The notes below the pieces were generated by a model that was given only the letters and a program-made list of their open reading frames with translations, made no database searches and was not told the DNA's origin. Shown piece by piece: positions 34,385-44,294 of a stretch of 64,000 nucleotides of DNA. The stretch's first letter is position 1. The number at the start of each line of letters is the position of its first letter. Source of the stretch: Roseiflexus castenholzii DSM 13941 (GTDB lineage: Bacteria; Chloroflexota; Chloroflexia; Chloroflexales; Roseiflexaceae); the NCBI RefSeq assembly GCF_000017805.1, contig NC_009767.1, positions 3,658,001-3,722,000 on the forward strand. Reading direction: 5' to 3'. The translations under genes and the position numbers were made by a program.

Positions 34385-35503
34385 ATGCACGACACCGTCG
34401 TTCGTTTTGGCGTCGTTGGCGCAGGCAGCGTCGCCGTGCGCGGCTTGCTGCCGCACCTCAGTCAGCCCGATATGCGCGACCGCGTGCGGTTGGTTGCAGT
34501 GTGCGACCCGGCGCCTGGCCGCGCTGCGGCTGCCGCCGCACGATTTGGATGTGAGCACGCCTTCACCGACTACGACGACATGCTGGCTGCTGGCGTCGTC
34601 GATGCGATCACGATTGCAACGCCGATTGGTTTGCACTACGAGCAGGGACGAAAAGCGCTCGATGCCGGTCTTCACGTCCATTTCAACAAAACCATGACAA
34701 CGACGGTCGCCGAAGCCAGCGACCTGATCGAACGCGCTGCTGTGCGTGGGCTTAAGATCGTTGCATCGCCCGGAGAGATGTTGCGTCCGCACAATCAGCG
34801 CATCAAACAGTTGATTGCCGAAGGCGCCATCGGCACACTCTGCTGGGCAGCATGCGGAGCAGCGTTTGGACGGTACCATGAGGAGGAGTCAGTTCGCCAC
34901 GGCGCCGATCCGCTCACGAATATCGACCCGACCTGGTACTATCACAAGCCCGGTGGAGGACCGCTGTACGATATGACCGTCTACAGTCTGCATGCGCTGA
35001 CCGGCATTCTTGGTCCTGCCCGGCGTGTAACGGCGCTGTCGGGCGTGCGCGTGCGCATACGCGAGTTCAGAGGCGCCTGGCACCCTGTTGACGCTGATGA
35101 CAATACCCTGATCCTGATTGACTTCGGCGACAATCTCTTCGCACTGGCGTATGGCACGCCAGCCGGCACGCTGACTGAGGGATTCAGCGGGAGTTACTTC
35201 GGCACGACCGGATCAATTATCGGTCGCAAACTCAATGGACAACCCTTCGATTATCCAGGGCGCGCCGACGCGGAGGCGCACCCCCACGGCGATCAGATCC
35301 TTCTTCCCCATGTCGTTGGTGCGCATTGCGAGATCGAGGAACAACACGTATGGGAAGACATCATGCAGTTGATCGACTGGATACGTGATGGAATTCCTTC
35401 GATCGTCACCGCTGAACATGCGCGTCATGTCATCGAAATCATCGAAGCGGCGTATCGCGCCGCTGAGACCGGACAAACCCGGGAATTGCACACCACATTC
35501 TGA
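34385..35503 (+). CDS. Gfo/Idh/MocA-family oxidoreductase
   Basis: A 372-aa NAD(P)-dependent dehydrogenase. The Rossmann motif VVGAGSVAVRGLLPHL is N-terminal, and ITIATPIGLHYEQGRKALDAGLHVHFNKTM is the family's conserved segment, where Asn-Lys replaces the usual Glu-Lys-Pro (EKP) motif. The C-terminal domain carries DPTWYYHKPGGGPLYDMTVYSLH, the substrate-binding His/Asp region. It likely oxidises a sugar or inositol derivative; the substrate cannot be read from sequence. RBS GAGGA precedes ATG 34385. A terminator follows directly. Confidence 0.9.
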   Translation: MHDTVVRFGVVGAGSVAVRGLLPHLSQPDMRDRVRLVAVCDPAPGRAAAAAARFGCEHAFTDYDDMLAAGVVDAITIATPIGLHYEQGRKALDAGLHVHFNKTMTTTVAEASDLIERAAVRGLKIVASPGEMLRPHNQRIKQLIAEGAIGTLCWAACGAAFGRYHEEESVRHGADPLTNIDPTWYYHKPGGGPLYDMTVYSLHALTGILGPARRVTALSGVRVRIREFRGAWHPVDADDNTLILIDFGDNLFALAYGTPAGTLTEGFSGSYFGTTGSIIGRKLNGQPFDYPGRADAEAHPHGDQILLPHVVGAHCEIEEQHVWEDIMQLIDWIRDGIPSIVTAEHARHVIEIIEAAYRAAETGQTRELHTTF

Positions 35504-35505
35504 TT

Positions 35506-35547
35506 CACTAGTACTATCGGTAGTGTTCCATATAGTACCAGTGTTTT
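35506..35547 (+). terminator. Terminator after the Gfo/Idh/MocA gene
   Basis: CACTAGTACTAT pairs with ATAGTACCAGTG (11 of 12 bases) across a 14-base loop, then TTTT. It begins three bases after the stop codon. Confidence 0.75.
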
Positions 35548-35872
35548 CAGGAAAAAGATACCTTTGTATGATTGCCACGGCGCCGTGCATCACGTATAGT
35601 AAAAGCGTAGTCGGTCGTCAATGCACACAATCTTCCCAGCCGACTACAAGAGGACGCTCAGGCTCACGAGACTACTCACTCACGTCGCAGCCAGCAAATC
35701 CAGCCGACATCGCAGCCCGTCTCGCACCAACGCGCCAGCCCGCCTTACCAGGTACCAGTACGTTGCTACGCAGCGCAGGAGCCTGAGCACGAGCCGGACG
35801 ATAATAGCCCTGGCAACCGCCGGGGCTATTATCGTTCTTGCCGCAGGTCTGATTCTTCACAACCCCACAGCA
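35548..35872. other. Intergenic region with a 12-bp inverted repeat at 35799-35834
   Basis: No credible gene. CGATAATAGCCC and GGGCTATTATCG form a perfect stem 38 bp beyond the stop of the leftward lactonase-like gene. It may be a bidirectional terminator between the converging genes, although a T-tract (TTCTTG) is seen only on the plus strand. Confidence 0.6.
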
Positions 35873-36718
35873 TCAGCGCGGAACCGGTATGCCAGGCACC
35901 CGCGTGCGAACGCGGTAAAGCGATGTGCGTGCCGTGATATAGAGAGTCTGCCGATCGGTGTCGCCCCAGGCGCAGTTCGCCGGGCGCTCAGGGGTCACGA
36001 TGACACCCAGCAACGTCCCATCTGGCTCGAAGACCCAGACCCCGGTTGCGCCGGTGACGTACAGATTCCCTTCACGATCAACTTTCATGCCATCGGGAGA
36101 ACCGGGCTGCGGGTGATCCATGTCGGCGAAGATGCGTGAATTTGCCAGGCGCCCGTCGGGCAACACATCGAACGCCCGCACGTGGCGACGTGGCGAGTCA
36201 TCAATGTACAGTATCGTCTCATCAGGCGAAAACGCCAACCCATTAGGACGGTCGAAGTCATCAACGAGCAGTTCGATGCTGCCGTCCGGCAATATGCGAT
36301 ACACGCCATTGCATGGTTGCTCGCGATCTTCAGGCGCAATGCCGTAGGGTGGATCGGTAAAATAGATCGTCCCATCCGACTTCACCACAACATCGTTCGG
36401 GCTGTTGAGACGTTTTCCGTCGTACCGATCCGCCAGGGTCACCGGTTCGGCGCCGGGTTTGGCGCGGGAGACGCGCCGGCCACCGTGTTCGCAGGCGATG
36501 ATATACCCCTGCCGGTCGAGTGTGAGACCATTCGAGTTGCCGCTTGGCTCACGCCACACGGAGACGCCTTCGGTGGGATGCCAGCGGTATTGGCGGTTTG
36601 CAGGGATGTCTGAGAAAATCAGGAAGCCATCGGGATGCCAGACCGGACCTTCGGTGAACTCAAAGCCGCCGGCAATGCGTTCAGGATCGCCCGGTTCGAT
36701 CAGGTGCTTCAGTTTCAT
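35873..36718 (-). CDS. SMP-30/gluconolactonase-family protein
   Basis: A 281-aa six-bladed propeller of the SMP-30/gluconolactonase family. Motifs are the metal-ligand Glu in GFEFTEGPVWHPDG, RLNSPNDVVVKSDGTIYFTDPPYG with the conserved Asn-Asp, and PNGLAFSPDETILYIDDS with the second Asn and Asp. These are the calcium or zinc ligands of lactonases acting on sugar lactones. The start is at 36718 (MKLKHLIEPG), since the longer frame to 37015 overlaps the divergent phosphatase gene and lacks family sequence. The substrate is not determined. Confidence 0.9.
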   Translation of the reverse strand: MKLKHLIEPGDPERIAGGFEFTEGPVWHPDGFLIFSDIPANRQYRWHPTEGVSVWREPSGNSNGLTLDRQGYIIACEHGGRRVSRAKPGAEPVTLADRYDGKRLNSPNDVVVKSDGTIYFTDPPYGIAPEDREQPCNGVYRILPDGSIELLVDDFDRPNGLAFSPDETILYIDDSPRRHVRAFDVLPDGRLANSRIFADMDHPQPGSPDGMKVDREGNLYVTGATGVWVFEPDGTLLGVIVTPERPANCAWGDTDRQTLYITARTSLYRVRTRVPGIPVPR

Positions 36719-36857
36719 GGCCAACGTCGTTTTCTTGTGGAAGAGAAGCGATTCCCTGCCTATAGTAGCACGCGCGCCCTGGACTGACAACACCCTGCGC
36801 GCTTGCACAAATTCATTGCGACTATTAAACTTGTGCGAATATTGAGGAATATACGCC

Positions 36858-39743
36858 GTGACACAATCTGTGAGCGATCCAATCGCCGAACTCCAGCGGG
36901 AGATCGATGCGCTGCGCATTGATCGAGAGCGCGACCTGCGGGCATTGAATGTGCTTCGCACCGTCAGCATCGCATGCCTGGGGAAACCCAACGCGCGCGC
37001 CATCTTCGAAGCCATGCATCAGGCGCTCCTGCCTGTGTTCCGGTACGATGCGGCATACTTCGCCGTCTGTGATCCCGGCAATCGGGAAACATTTCGCGCC
37101 GCGTTGCTCGTTGATGAAGAGAGCGTCGAATATCTGGAACACACGCCGTATGGTCCGCTGACCGGCATGCTGGTGCAGCATCGTCAACCATTGCTCTTTT
37201 ACGACCTGCTGCACGAGCGCACGCTGCTGACACCGCCGCCGGAACGATTTGGCAATCAGCAGAAGCATTCACGATCCTGGATGGGGACGCCGCTGCTGCT
37301 CGGCTATGAGACGGTTGGGGTCATGTCGATCCAGAGTTATCGGCCAGGAATCTACAATCAGGATCACCTCGATCTGTTGCAGCGGATAGGCAACCTGCTG
37401 GCGGTGGCGCTGGAGAATGCGGCACTGGTGGAACAGCAACAGACGTTGAGCAACGAACTGACGGAGCGTATCGCGGCGCGCACCCGCGAACTGACCATGC
37501 TGACGGCGCTCGCCGAAGAACTCGCGTTCCAGCGCCCACTCTCCGAGTTGCTGGATCGCGCGCTATCGCTCCTGGTGGATCATCTTGCCATGAGTGGCGG
37601 CGCTGTGCGATTGCTCTCTTCCGATGGCGCGGAACTGACCCTCGCCGCCGCCTATGGGTTTCCTCCGGCGTATGCGGATCAGTTGGCGCGAATCCCGGTT
37701 GCGAGCAGTCTGATGCGCAGCGTCATTGAAGAACGTCGCCCGCTGATCATTGATAATCTTGCGCAGAGCGAGCACTGGCAGCGTCTTGGGTTGCACTACC
37801 GCTCGTTGATCGCCGTTCCGCTTCAGATCGGTGATCGGGCGCTGGGTTCCTTGCTGCTGGTCGATACGCGCCAGCGCGCCATTCAAGACCAGGAGATCGA
37901 ATTTGTGCGCACCGTTGGGCATCAGATCGCTATCGGCATCAAGACTGCGCAGTTGCTTGCCGAGCGCGAACGGCAGGTCGCCGAACTATCGGCGCTGAGC
38001 GACATTAGCCACGCGGCGAGCACCACGCTGGAACTGCGCGCGCTCCTGCGCCACATCGCGCGCGCCCTCGCCCGCTTCATGCGCGCCGACGTTTTTTCCG
38101 TCGCAGTCTACGATGCTGAACGAGACGTTATCAGCGACGGCTTCTCGATCGATGATGGCGAAGAGCATTCCTTCTGGCAGTTTCAACCGCCGCCGTCGGA
38201 CTCGTTGACCGCGTGGGTGCTGCGCAACCAACGCGCGTTGCGTTTCGATAACCTGCTCGACGAGATCGGACGTTACCCGGAACTGCGGTTGCACGCTATC
38301 GGTACAGATCGCATGGCGCTGTCGTGGCTCGGTGTACCGCTGATCGGGCGCGAGGGGCAACCGATTGGCGTTCTCACGGTGCAGGCATACTCACCCTGTG
38401 CATTCGATGATCGCGATGAGCGGTTTCTGGCGGCGGTCGCGCGCCAGGTGGCGTTGCACGTGCAGAATGTCATGCTGTTCGCCGCCGAGCAGGAGGCGCG
38501 GCGTACCGCCGACACGCTGCGCGAAGTGGCGCGTGTATTGAGCGCTGCGTTCAGTTCGGGTGAAGTGCTGAACGTGATCCTGCGCGAACTGAAAAAGGTC
38601 ATTCCCTACGATAGCGCCTCCATTATGTTGCGCGAAGGGAGGGTGCTGCGCGCCGCTGCCGTTGCTCCTGAGCATATCGCCACCCGACTGGACGCAATGG
38701 ACCGTCCACTGAATGAACCCGGCGCTGCTGTATGGGTTGTACACCACAAACAACCACTTTTGATCGAGGACGTCAGCGTATCGCACATCTGGGCGCCCAA
38801 ACCGCAGATCAGCAACATCCAATCGTGGATCGGCGTCCCATTGCTTGTCAAAGGTGAGGTGCTCGGCGTGCTGAACATCGACTCAACCCAAAAGGGGCGT
38901 TTCACCCAGCGCGATGTCGAGGTGGCGCAGGTCTTCGCCGACAACGCCGCGATTGCTATCGAAAACGCCCGGCTGTATGCTGAGTCGATTGCGCGGCGCG
39001 AACAGGAGCTTGAGATCGCGCGCCGTATCCAGTCGAACCTGTTCCCCCGCGAGCTGCCGCGGCGTCAGGGGATCGCGCTGGCGGCGCGTTGCCTGCCTGC
39101 CCGTGAAGTCGGCGGCGATTTCTTCGACTGTTTTGCGCTTGGCGAACGCCGCTCGATTGCGGTGATGATCGGCGATGCGTCGGGCAAGAGTGTGGCAGGA
39201 GCGCTCCTGATGGCGATGGCGCGGTCGGTTGGACGCGCCGAAGCGTTCGATCATGAGGAACCGGCGCTGGTGCTGCGCGAAACGAATCGGAGCGTGGCGC
39301 ACGATGTGCCGCGCGGCACTTTCGTGGCGCTCTGCTATGCGACGATTGATCCGTCGGGGCGCATAGCGGTGGCGAACGCCGGACAGTTGACGCCGGTGCT
39401 GGTGCATGCCGACGGTGCTATTCAGTATCTCTATCCGCCAGGACCAACCCTGCCGCTCGGCATTCAGTCCAATATCGGGTATGAAACGCTTGCCATCGAT
39501 CTGGCGCCGGGCGATACGGTCGTGTTCTTTACCGATGGGCTGGTCGAGGCGCACAATGCAACTGGCGAGTTGTTCGGCTTCGAGCGCCTCGATGCGCTCC
39601 TGACGAAAGAAGCCGGTCTGCCGCCCGACGCCCTCATCGACCGCATCATCGACGAAGTGATAGCCTTCATGGGCGATACGGTGCAACACGATGACATGAC
39701 CCTGGTTGTCGTGCAATTCGGCGGGGAACGGACGAACGATTGA
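36858..39743 (+). CDS. Multi-GAF SpoIIE-type (PP2C) serine/threonine phosphatase
   Basis: A 961-aa cytoplasmic signalling protein. A short coiled coil (AELQREIDALRIDRERDL) opens it. Four GAF domains follow at about 40-190, 225-365, 390-545 and 565-705, each with a GVPL/GTPL...GVLNIDS-type core. A linker helix (REQELEIARRIQSNLFPRELP) then leads to the SpoIIE/PP2C domain with GGDFFDC, IGDASGKSVAGALLMA, LTPVLVHADG, FFTDGLVEAHN and HDDMTLVVVQF, holding the metal-binding aspartates. RsbU-like enzymes dephosphorylate anti-anti-sigma factors; the partner here is not adjacent. GTG 36858 is 139 bp from the divergent lactonase gene. Confidence 0.93.
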   Translation: MTQSVSDPIAELQREIDALRIDRERDLRALNVLRTVSIACLGKPNARAIFEAMHQALLPVFRYDAAYFAVCDPGNRETFRAALLVDEESVEYLEHTPYGPLTGMLVQHRQPLLFYDLLHERTLLTPPPERFGNQQKHSRSWMGTPLLLGYETVGVMSIQSYRPGIYNQDHLDLLQRIGNLLAVALENAALVEQQQTLSNELTERIAARTRELTMLTALAEELAFQRPLSELLDRALSLLVDHLAMSGGAVRLLSSDGAELTLAAAYGFPPAYADQLARIPVASSLMRSVIEERRPLIIDNLAQSEHWQRLGLHYRSLIAVPLQIGDRALGSLLLVDTRQRAIQDQEIEFVRTVGHQIAIGIKTAQLLAERERQVAELSALSDISHAASTTLELRALLRHIARALARFMRADVFSVAVYDAERDVISDGFSIDDGEEHSFWQFQPPPSDSLTAWVLRNQRALRFDNLLDEIGRYPELRLHAIGTDRMALSWLGVPLIGREGQPIGVLTVQAYSPCAFDDRDERFLAAVARQVALHVQNVMLFAAEQEARRTADTLREVARVLSAAFSSGEVLNVILRELKKVIPYDSASIMLREGRVLRAAAVAPEHIATRLDAMDRPLNEPGAAVWVVHHKQPLLIEDVSVSHIWAPKPQISNIQSWIGVPLLVKGEVLGVLNIDSTQKGRFTQRDVEVAQVFADNAAIAIENARLYAESIARREQELEIARRIQSNLFPRELPRRQGIALAARCLPAREVGGDFFDCFALGERRSIAVMIGDASGKSVAGALLMAMARSVGRAEAFDHEEPALVLRETNRSVAHDVPRGTFVALCYATIDPSGRIAVANAGQLTPVLVHADGAIQYLYPPGPTLPLGIQSNIGYETLAIDLAPGDTVVFFTDGLVEAHNATGELFGFERLDALLTKEAGLPPDALIDRIIDEVIAFMGDTVQHDDMTLVVVQFGGERTND

Positions 39744-39809
39744 GACGGTGCGGAGGATGGACCAACATCTCAGTAGTGGCACACCAGCACTCGACCGCGA
39801 CATTCCCGG

Positions 39810-40214
39810 TTGCTCATATTGATCGTATTCCTCGGCGGACAAGAAGAGGACTGGATCGCAGATCACCCGTCGTTATCTCAGCGATCCGGCGCACTGTGTA
39901 TGCCTGCTGATGGCGACGTCGGTCTATTGGCAGGACGCCTCTTCATGAGACGTGGCGCGACAGGATGCATTGCACGGGCGCATCTAGCGCTCGGATTGCC
40001 GGAATCTCAGCCGGTTTGCGCCTGGTGTGCGGCGGACGGCTCGCGGTTGGCGTCATCAACGAACCATCCCGCATGCGCTCGCACCGTCGATGTCTCGATT
40101 CGTAGCGATGGTCAGGCGATGATTGAAGGAAGTGCGAGAACGCTATTGAGCGCCTGGACTAACGCCATGGCGCCTTCCCAGAAGGAACTGCTCAACCATA
40201 AGGCCGATCGATGA
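39810..40214 (+). CDS. Doubtful ORF, hypothetical
   Basis: A 134-codon open frame in a 748-bp gap. It shows no recognised domain; the middle (GDVGLLAGRLFMRRGATGCIARAHLALGLPESQPVCAWC) looks weakly protein-like, the ends do not. There is no convincing RBS, and an opposite-strand frame at 40143-40334 overlaps it. It may be a decayed gene. Confidence 0.2.
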   Translation: MLILIVFLGGQEEDWIADHPSLSQRSGALCMPADGDVGLLAGRLFMRRGATGCIARAHLALGLPESQPVCAWCAADGSRLASSTNHPACARTVDVSIRSDGQAMIEGSARTLLSAWTNAMAPSQKELLNHKADR

Positions 40215-40334
40215 TACATACCCGCGTATCTGCTCCACAAATCGCCGGAAATCGTCCAGCCGACCGAGCAGTTCGTACAGGCGCTCAGGGTCCGCCCGGA
40301 TATATTCATGCCTGCGAGCGAGCCGGTGGCGCAC
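40143..40334 (-). CDS. Doubtful small ORF, hypothetical
   Basis: A 63-codon frame with amphipathic, protein-like sequence (ADPERLYELLGRLDDFRRFVEQIRGYVSSIGLMVEQFLLG). The GTG start has GGTAGGG immediately before it, too close for a normal RBS. It could be a small protein or the remnant of a larger helical one. It conflicts with the plus-strand frame at 39810-40214 and neither is certain. Confidence 0.3.
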   Translation of the reverse strand: MRHRLARRHEYIRADPERLYELLGRLDDFRRFVEQIRGYVSSIGLMVEQFLLGRRHGVSPGAQ

Positions 40335-40491
40335 CCCTACCTGTCTCCTTCCACCCGTGAAATGTCAACTTTCCCCTCTTTTCCCTTCCACCTTCGCATC
40401 TTCCACCTTCGCACCTGTACCCTCGCGCTTCTGGTCACTACAACCCGTGGTATGATAGACCCCGTTCGTTCTTGCCAAAGGAGCCGTTATC
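40335..40491. other. Pyrimidine-rich gap before the mannosidase gene
   Basis: Contains repeated CACCTTCGCATCTTCCACCTTCGCACC-type sequence, similar in style to the low-complexity tracts of arrays A and B but without the conserved hairpin. A possible promoter for the mannosidase gene lies near GTATGATAGACC (40449). Confidence 0.4.
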
Positions 40492-43400
40492 ATGCTCTTC
40501 TTCACCGTCGAAAAACTGAAGGCGCGTCTGGAGGAGATGCGCGCCGCCATCATCCGCGACACGCGCCCGATCACAGACGTGTTCACCTGCCCTGTGCCTG
40601 GCGCCCCCTCAGAGCATGCGATGTCTCCTCCGCCCCCGCCCGACGATCCTTCCTGGCGTCCATTGAAAGTCGGCGAACGGTGGGGCGGCGACCCACACAA
40701 TCCCGACAAACCCGATGAACCGTTGCCGTGGGGTATGCCGGTCGATGGCGGACATACCCACTGGCTGCGCGCCATTATCCGCATCCCTGAAGAATGGCGC
40801 GGACGTCAGGTGCTGATGCGTATGCGCTGGTCCGCGGAAGGGCATGCCGGGATTGAAGGCATCGCCTACCTGGACGGAACGACGCTCGCCGGGATCGATG
40901 AGCCACACCCGGCCATCCTGCTCCCTGAACACGCACACGAGGGCGATCACGAACTGTTGATCCGCTGCTACACTCCCTATCGCCGATCCTTCGGCGGATT
41001 GGAACTGCAATTGCGCAGCGACATCATTGCTCGCCTGGCTGCCGTCATGTATGCCATTCTCGATGCTCTTCCCACCTACCGCGACAGCGACCCGGAGAAG
41101 CATGCCTTGCTCGACCGGATTAACCGCGCTTACAATCTGCTCGACCTGCGCGAAGGATGGCAGAGCGAACGCTTCGAAATCTCGGCAGGCGCGGCGCTGA
41201 CCTTCCTGCGCGAAACGTTGACGGCGAACCTGGCGCCGGGACAGCGCCCGATTATTCTGGCGACGGGTCACGCACATATGGATGTCGCATGGCTCTGGCC
41301 CCTCTGGCGCACGCATCAGAAAATTGCGCACACCGTTGCAACCGCGCTGCACTTGATGGAACGCTACCCGGAGTATCACTTCAGTATGAGCCAGCCGCAG
41401 ACGTATGCGTTCCTCAAACAGGATGACCCGGAACTCTATGAGCGATTGCGACAGCGCGTGGCGGAAGGGCGCTTCGAGCCGGTCGGCGCAATGTGGCTCG
41501 AACCGGATTGCAACGTCACCGGCGGCGAGTCACTGGTGCGTCAGGTCATTCATGGGATCCGCTTCTTTGAGAATGAGTTTGGTCCGATTGAGCATATCGT
41601 CTGGTTGCCTGATGTGTTCGGCTATTCGGCGGCGTTGCCACAGATCATGCGACTGGCGGGCATTTCCTGTTTCATGACGACGAAGATCAGCTGGAACCAG
41701 TTCAACCGTATGCCGTATGACACGTTCCGCTGGCGCGGCATCGACGGCTCGGAAGTGCTGGCGCATTTCGTGACCGCAACCTCTGCACCGGTAAAACCCA
41801 ACCCGACCGAAGCGCAGTTCTACACCTACAACGGGAGCATGCTGCCGTCCGAAGTCTTCGGAACGTGGAATCACTACCGCCAGAAAGACATCAATGACGA
41901 GGTGCTCTACATCTACGGGCACGGCGACGGCGGCGGCGGCCCGACCGAAGAGATGCTCGAACTGGCGCGGGTGATGGCAGACTTGCCGGGATTCCCGGTA
42001 GTGCAGCCCGGTCGCGTTGAGCAATACTTCCAGCGGCTGCGGCAGCGCGTCTGGAACAATCCACGGTTGCCGGTGTGGGTCGGCGAGTTGTACCTGGAGT
42101 ACCATCGCGGCACGTACACGAGTCAGGCGCGCACCAAGCAGAATAATCGTCAAGCGGAACTGCTGCTGCGCGAAGCCGAATGGCTCAATGCGTGGGCGGT
42201 CACCCACGGCGCAATCAACCGCCAGGCGGACCTCGACGCTGCCTGGCGCACGGTGCTGCTCAATCAGTTCCACGACATTCTGCCCGGCAGTTCGGTGCCG
42301 CTGGTGTACGTCGAAAGCGAGCAGCAGTTTGCTGAAGTGCGCGATACGGTCGAGACAGTGCGCCATGCCGCCATCACCGACCTGACCGGCAGCCATAGCA
42401 ACGGCGCTGCGCCACACCTGGCGGTGTTCAACGGTCTCGCCTGGGATCGGACGGAGTGTGTTGCAATTCCGCTCGAAGACCTGCGGCAGCCACTGATTGA
42501 AGGTCCGACGCAGGTTGTCGAGCAGATCGATGGAACGCGCACGCTCCTGGTCGAAGCAACCGTCCCCGCATTCGGGTATGCCGCGCTTCGCGCCGCGCGA
42601 CATCCATCCCCGCCGGCGCAGTTCATCACCCGCCGCGACTACCTGGCGTCCGATGAGTTCCGCATCGAGTTCGACGCAAATGGCGAGATCGGCTCACTCT
42701 ACGATGCCCGGTACGAACGCGAGATTATCGCCGAAGGCGCCACCGGCAATCAACTTGTACTGTACGAAGACCGCCCGATGTTCTGGGACGCCTGGGATAT
42801 CGATCCGTTCTATCTGGAGAAACCATATCCTATCCACAACATCAGCGAATGGCGGGTAATTGAGGAGGGACCACTACGCGCCACGGTAGAGATCGCGCGA
42901 CGCTTCGGCAGAAGTACGATCCGCCAGCGCATCAGCCTGTGGCACAACAACCGTCGGATCGACTTCGAGACCGAGGTGGACTGGCAGGAGCGCCAGAATC
43001 TGTTGCGCGTCCTTTTTCCCTTGCGGCTTAACGCTGCCCGCGCAACCTGCGAGATCCAGTTTGGCGCGGTTGAGCGACCAACGCACCGCAACACGAGTTG
43101 GGACTGGGCGCGCTTCGAGGTGTGCGCACACCGCTGGATCGATTTGAGTGAGGGCGGGTATGGCGTGGCGCTGCTGAATAACGGAAAATATGGGCATAGC
43201 CTGCTCCACAATACCCTGGGCATCTCACTGCTCAAATCGGCAGTCATCCCCGATCCACAGGCAGACCGTGGGCTGCACCGGTTCATCTACAGCCTGCTGC
43301 CACATGCCGGCGATTGGCGCGAGGCACAGGTCACCCGGCGCGCGTATGAACTGAACGCCCCCTTGCGCCCGGTGACGGTCGCTGGCGAGATACCGGCGGA

Positions 43401-43677
43401 AGGACGATCGTTCCTGCATGTTGACAGCGATCACGTAATCGTCGAAACAATCAAGACAGCAGATGATGGCGACGGTTTGATTGTGCGGATGTACGAAGCG
43501 CACAATCAGCGTGGGCAGGTGCGCCTCGAATTCGGGCAACCGGTCGAGTCGGCGGTCGAAGTCGATCTCCTGGAGCGCGAGACCGGACCGGTAACCGTGG
43601 ACGGGCGGACGGTGCGGTGCAACGTGCGCCCATTCGAAATCAAAACCATTCGCGTGCGTTTGAAACCGCCGTTGTAG
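40492..43677 (+). CDS. Glycoside hydrolase family 38 alpha-mannosidase
   Basis: A 1061-aa GH38 enzyme. After an N-terminal beta domain (about 1-250, ending near QRPIILATGHAHMDVAWLW), the zinc-binding His and Asp of HAHMDVAW and the nucleophile region LPDVFGYSAALPQIM are seen, with HGDGGGGPTEEMLELA and the helical-bundle NQFHDILPGSSVPLVY. The C-terminal half is beta-rich and ends in FEIKTIRVRL, typical of the family. It hydrolyses alpha-mannosides, probably in the cytoplasm because no signal peptide is seen. RBS AAAGGAG precedes ATG 40492. A tandem repeat follows its stop directly. Confidence 0.95.
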   Translation: MLFFTVEKLKARLEEMRAAIIRDTRPITDVFTCPVPGAPSEHAMSPPPPPDDPSWRPLKVGERWGGDPHNPDKPDEPLPWGMPVDGGHTHWLRAIIRIPEEWRGRQVLMRMRWSAEGHAGIEGIAYLDGTTLAGIDEPHPAILLPEHAHEGDHELLIRCYTPYRRSFGGLELQLRSDIIARLAAVMYAILDALPTYRDSDPEKHALLDRINRAYNLLDLREGWQSERFEISAGAALTFLRETLTANLAPGQRPIILATGHAHMDVAWLWPLWRTHQKIAHTVATALHLMERYPEYHFSMSQPQTYAFLKQDDPELYERLRQRVAEGRFEPVGAMWLEPDCNVTGGESLVRQVIHGIRFFENEFGPIEHIVWLPDVFGYSAALPQIMRLAGISCFMTTKISWNQFNRMPYDTFRWRGIDGSEVLAHFVTATSAPVKPNPTEAQFYTYNGSMLPSEVFGTWNHYRQKDINDEVLYIYGHGDGGGGPTEEMLELARVMADLPGFPVVQPGRVEQYFQRLRQRVWNNPRLPVWVGELYLEYHRGTYTSQARTKQNNRQAELLLREAEWLNAWAVTHGAINRQADLDAAWRTVLLNQFHDILPGSSVPLVYVESEQQFAEVRDTVETVRHAAITDLTGSHSNGAAPHLAVFNGLAWDRTECVAIPLEDLRQPLIEGPTQVVEQIDGTRTLLVEATVPAFGYAALRAARHPSPPAQFITRRDYLASDEFRIEFDANGEIGSLYDARYEREIIAEGATGNQLVLYEDRPMFWDAWDIDPFYLEKPYPIHNISEWRVIEEGPLRATVEIARRFGRSTIRQRISLWHNNRRIDFETEVDWQERQNLLRVLFPLRLNAARATCEIQFGAVERPTHRNTSWDWARFEVCAHRWIDLSEGGYGVALLNNGKYGHSLLHNTLGISLLKSAVIPDPQADRGLHRFIYSLLPHAGDWREAQVTRRAYELNAPLRPVTVAGEIPAEGRSFLHVDSDHVIVETIKTADDGDGLIVRMYEAHNQRGQVRLEFGQPVESAVEVDLLERETGPVTVDGRTVRCNVRPFEIKTIRVRLKPPL

Positions 43678-43680
43678 TAG

Positions 43681-44158
43681 GGACAGGTCTGAGACCTGTC
43701 CCGGAAAGGACAGGGCTGAGACCGGTCCCGGAAAGGACAGGGCTGAGACCGGTCCCGGAAAGGACAGGGCTGAGACCGGTCCCGGAAAGGACAGGGCTGA
43801 GACCTGCCCCGGAAAGGAAAGGGCTGAGACCTGCCCCGGAAAGGAAAGGGCTGAGACCTGCCCCGGAAAGGACAGGGCTGAGACCGGTCCCGGAAAGGAC
43901 AGGGCTGAGACCTGCCCCGGAAAGGAAAGGGCTGAGACCTGCCCCGGAAAGGACAGGGCTGAGACCGGTCCCGGAAAGGACAGGGCTGAGACCGGTCCCG
44001 GAAAGGACAGGGCTGAGACCGGTCCCGGAAAGGACAGGGCTGAGACCGGTCCCGGAAAGGACAGGGCTGAGACCGGTCCTGGAAAGGACAGGGCTGAGAC
44101 CGGTCCCGGAAAGGACAGGGCTGAGACCTGCCCCCACAGGTCTGAGACCTGCCCCGAT
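43681..44158. repeat. 27-bp tandem array, 17 units, GAGACC core
   Basis: Units GGACAGGGCTGAGACCGG followed by TCCCGGAAA repeat every 27 bp from 43681: sixteen complete units and a partial one at 44113, then CCACAGGTCTGAGACCTGCCCC. Variants are mainly GACCTGTCCC or GACCTGCCCC. The first unit forms a perfect GGGACAGGTC/GACCTGTCCC hairpin with loop TGA. Because 27 is a multiple of three, open frames run through on both strands; none is likely to be translated. Confidence 0.95.
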
Positions 44159-44294
44159 GACCCCGACGACGACAACGTCAACGTTGACCATGGTCCTGCC
44201 CGATATGGTCGCCCTGCCCCATTTCGCACACCCGACGATCAACCCGCCGGTGCGTCACCCGGCGGCGGTGACGGTCATCATCGAGAGAGACGAT

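Noticed and set aside
35621..36139. Plus-strand frame antisense to the lactonase-like gene
   Set aside because: It runs opposite to a well-supported gene and has no domain.
43617..44294. Upstream extension of the arginase-family gene through the tandem array
   Set aside because: The array is non-coding by composition; the family N-terminus and RBS place the start at 44295.
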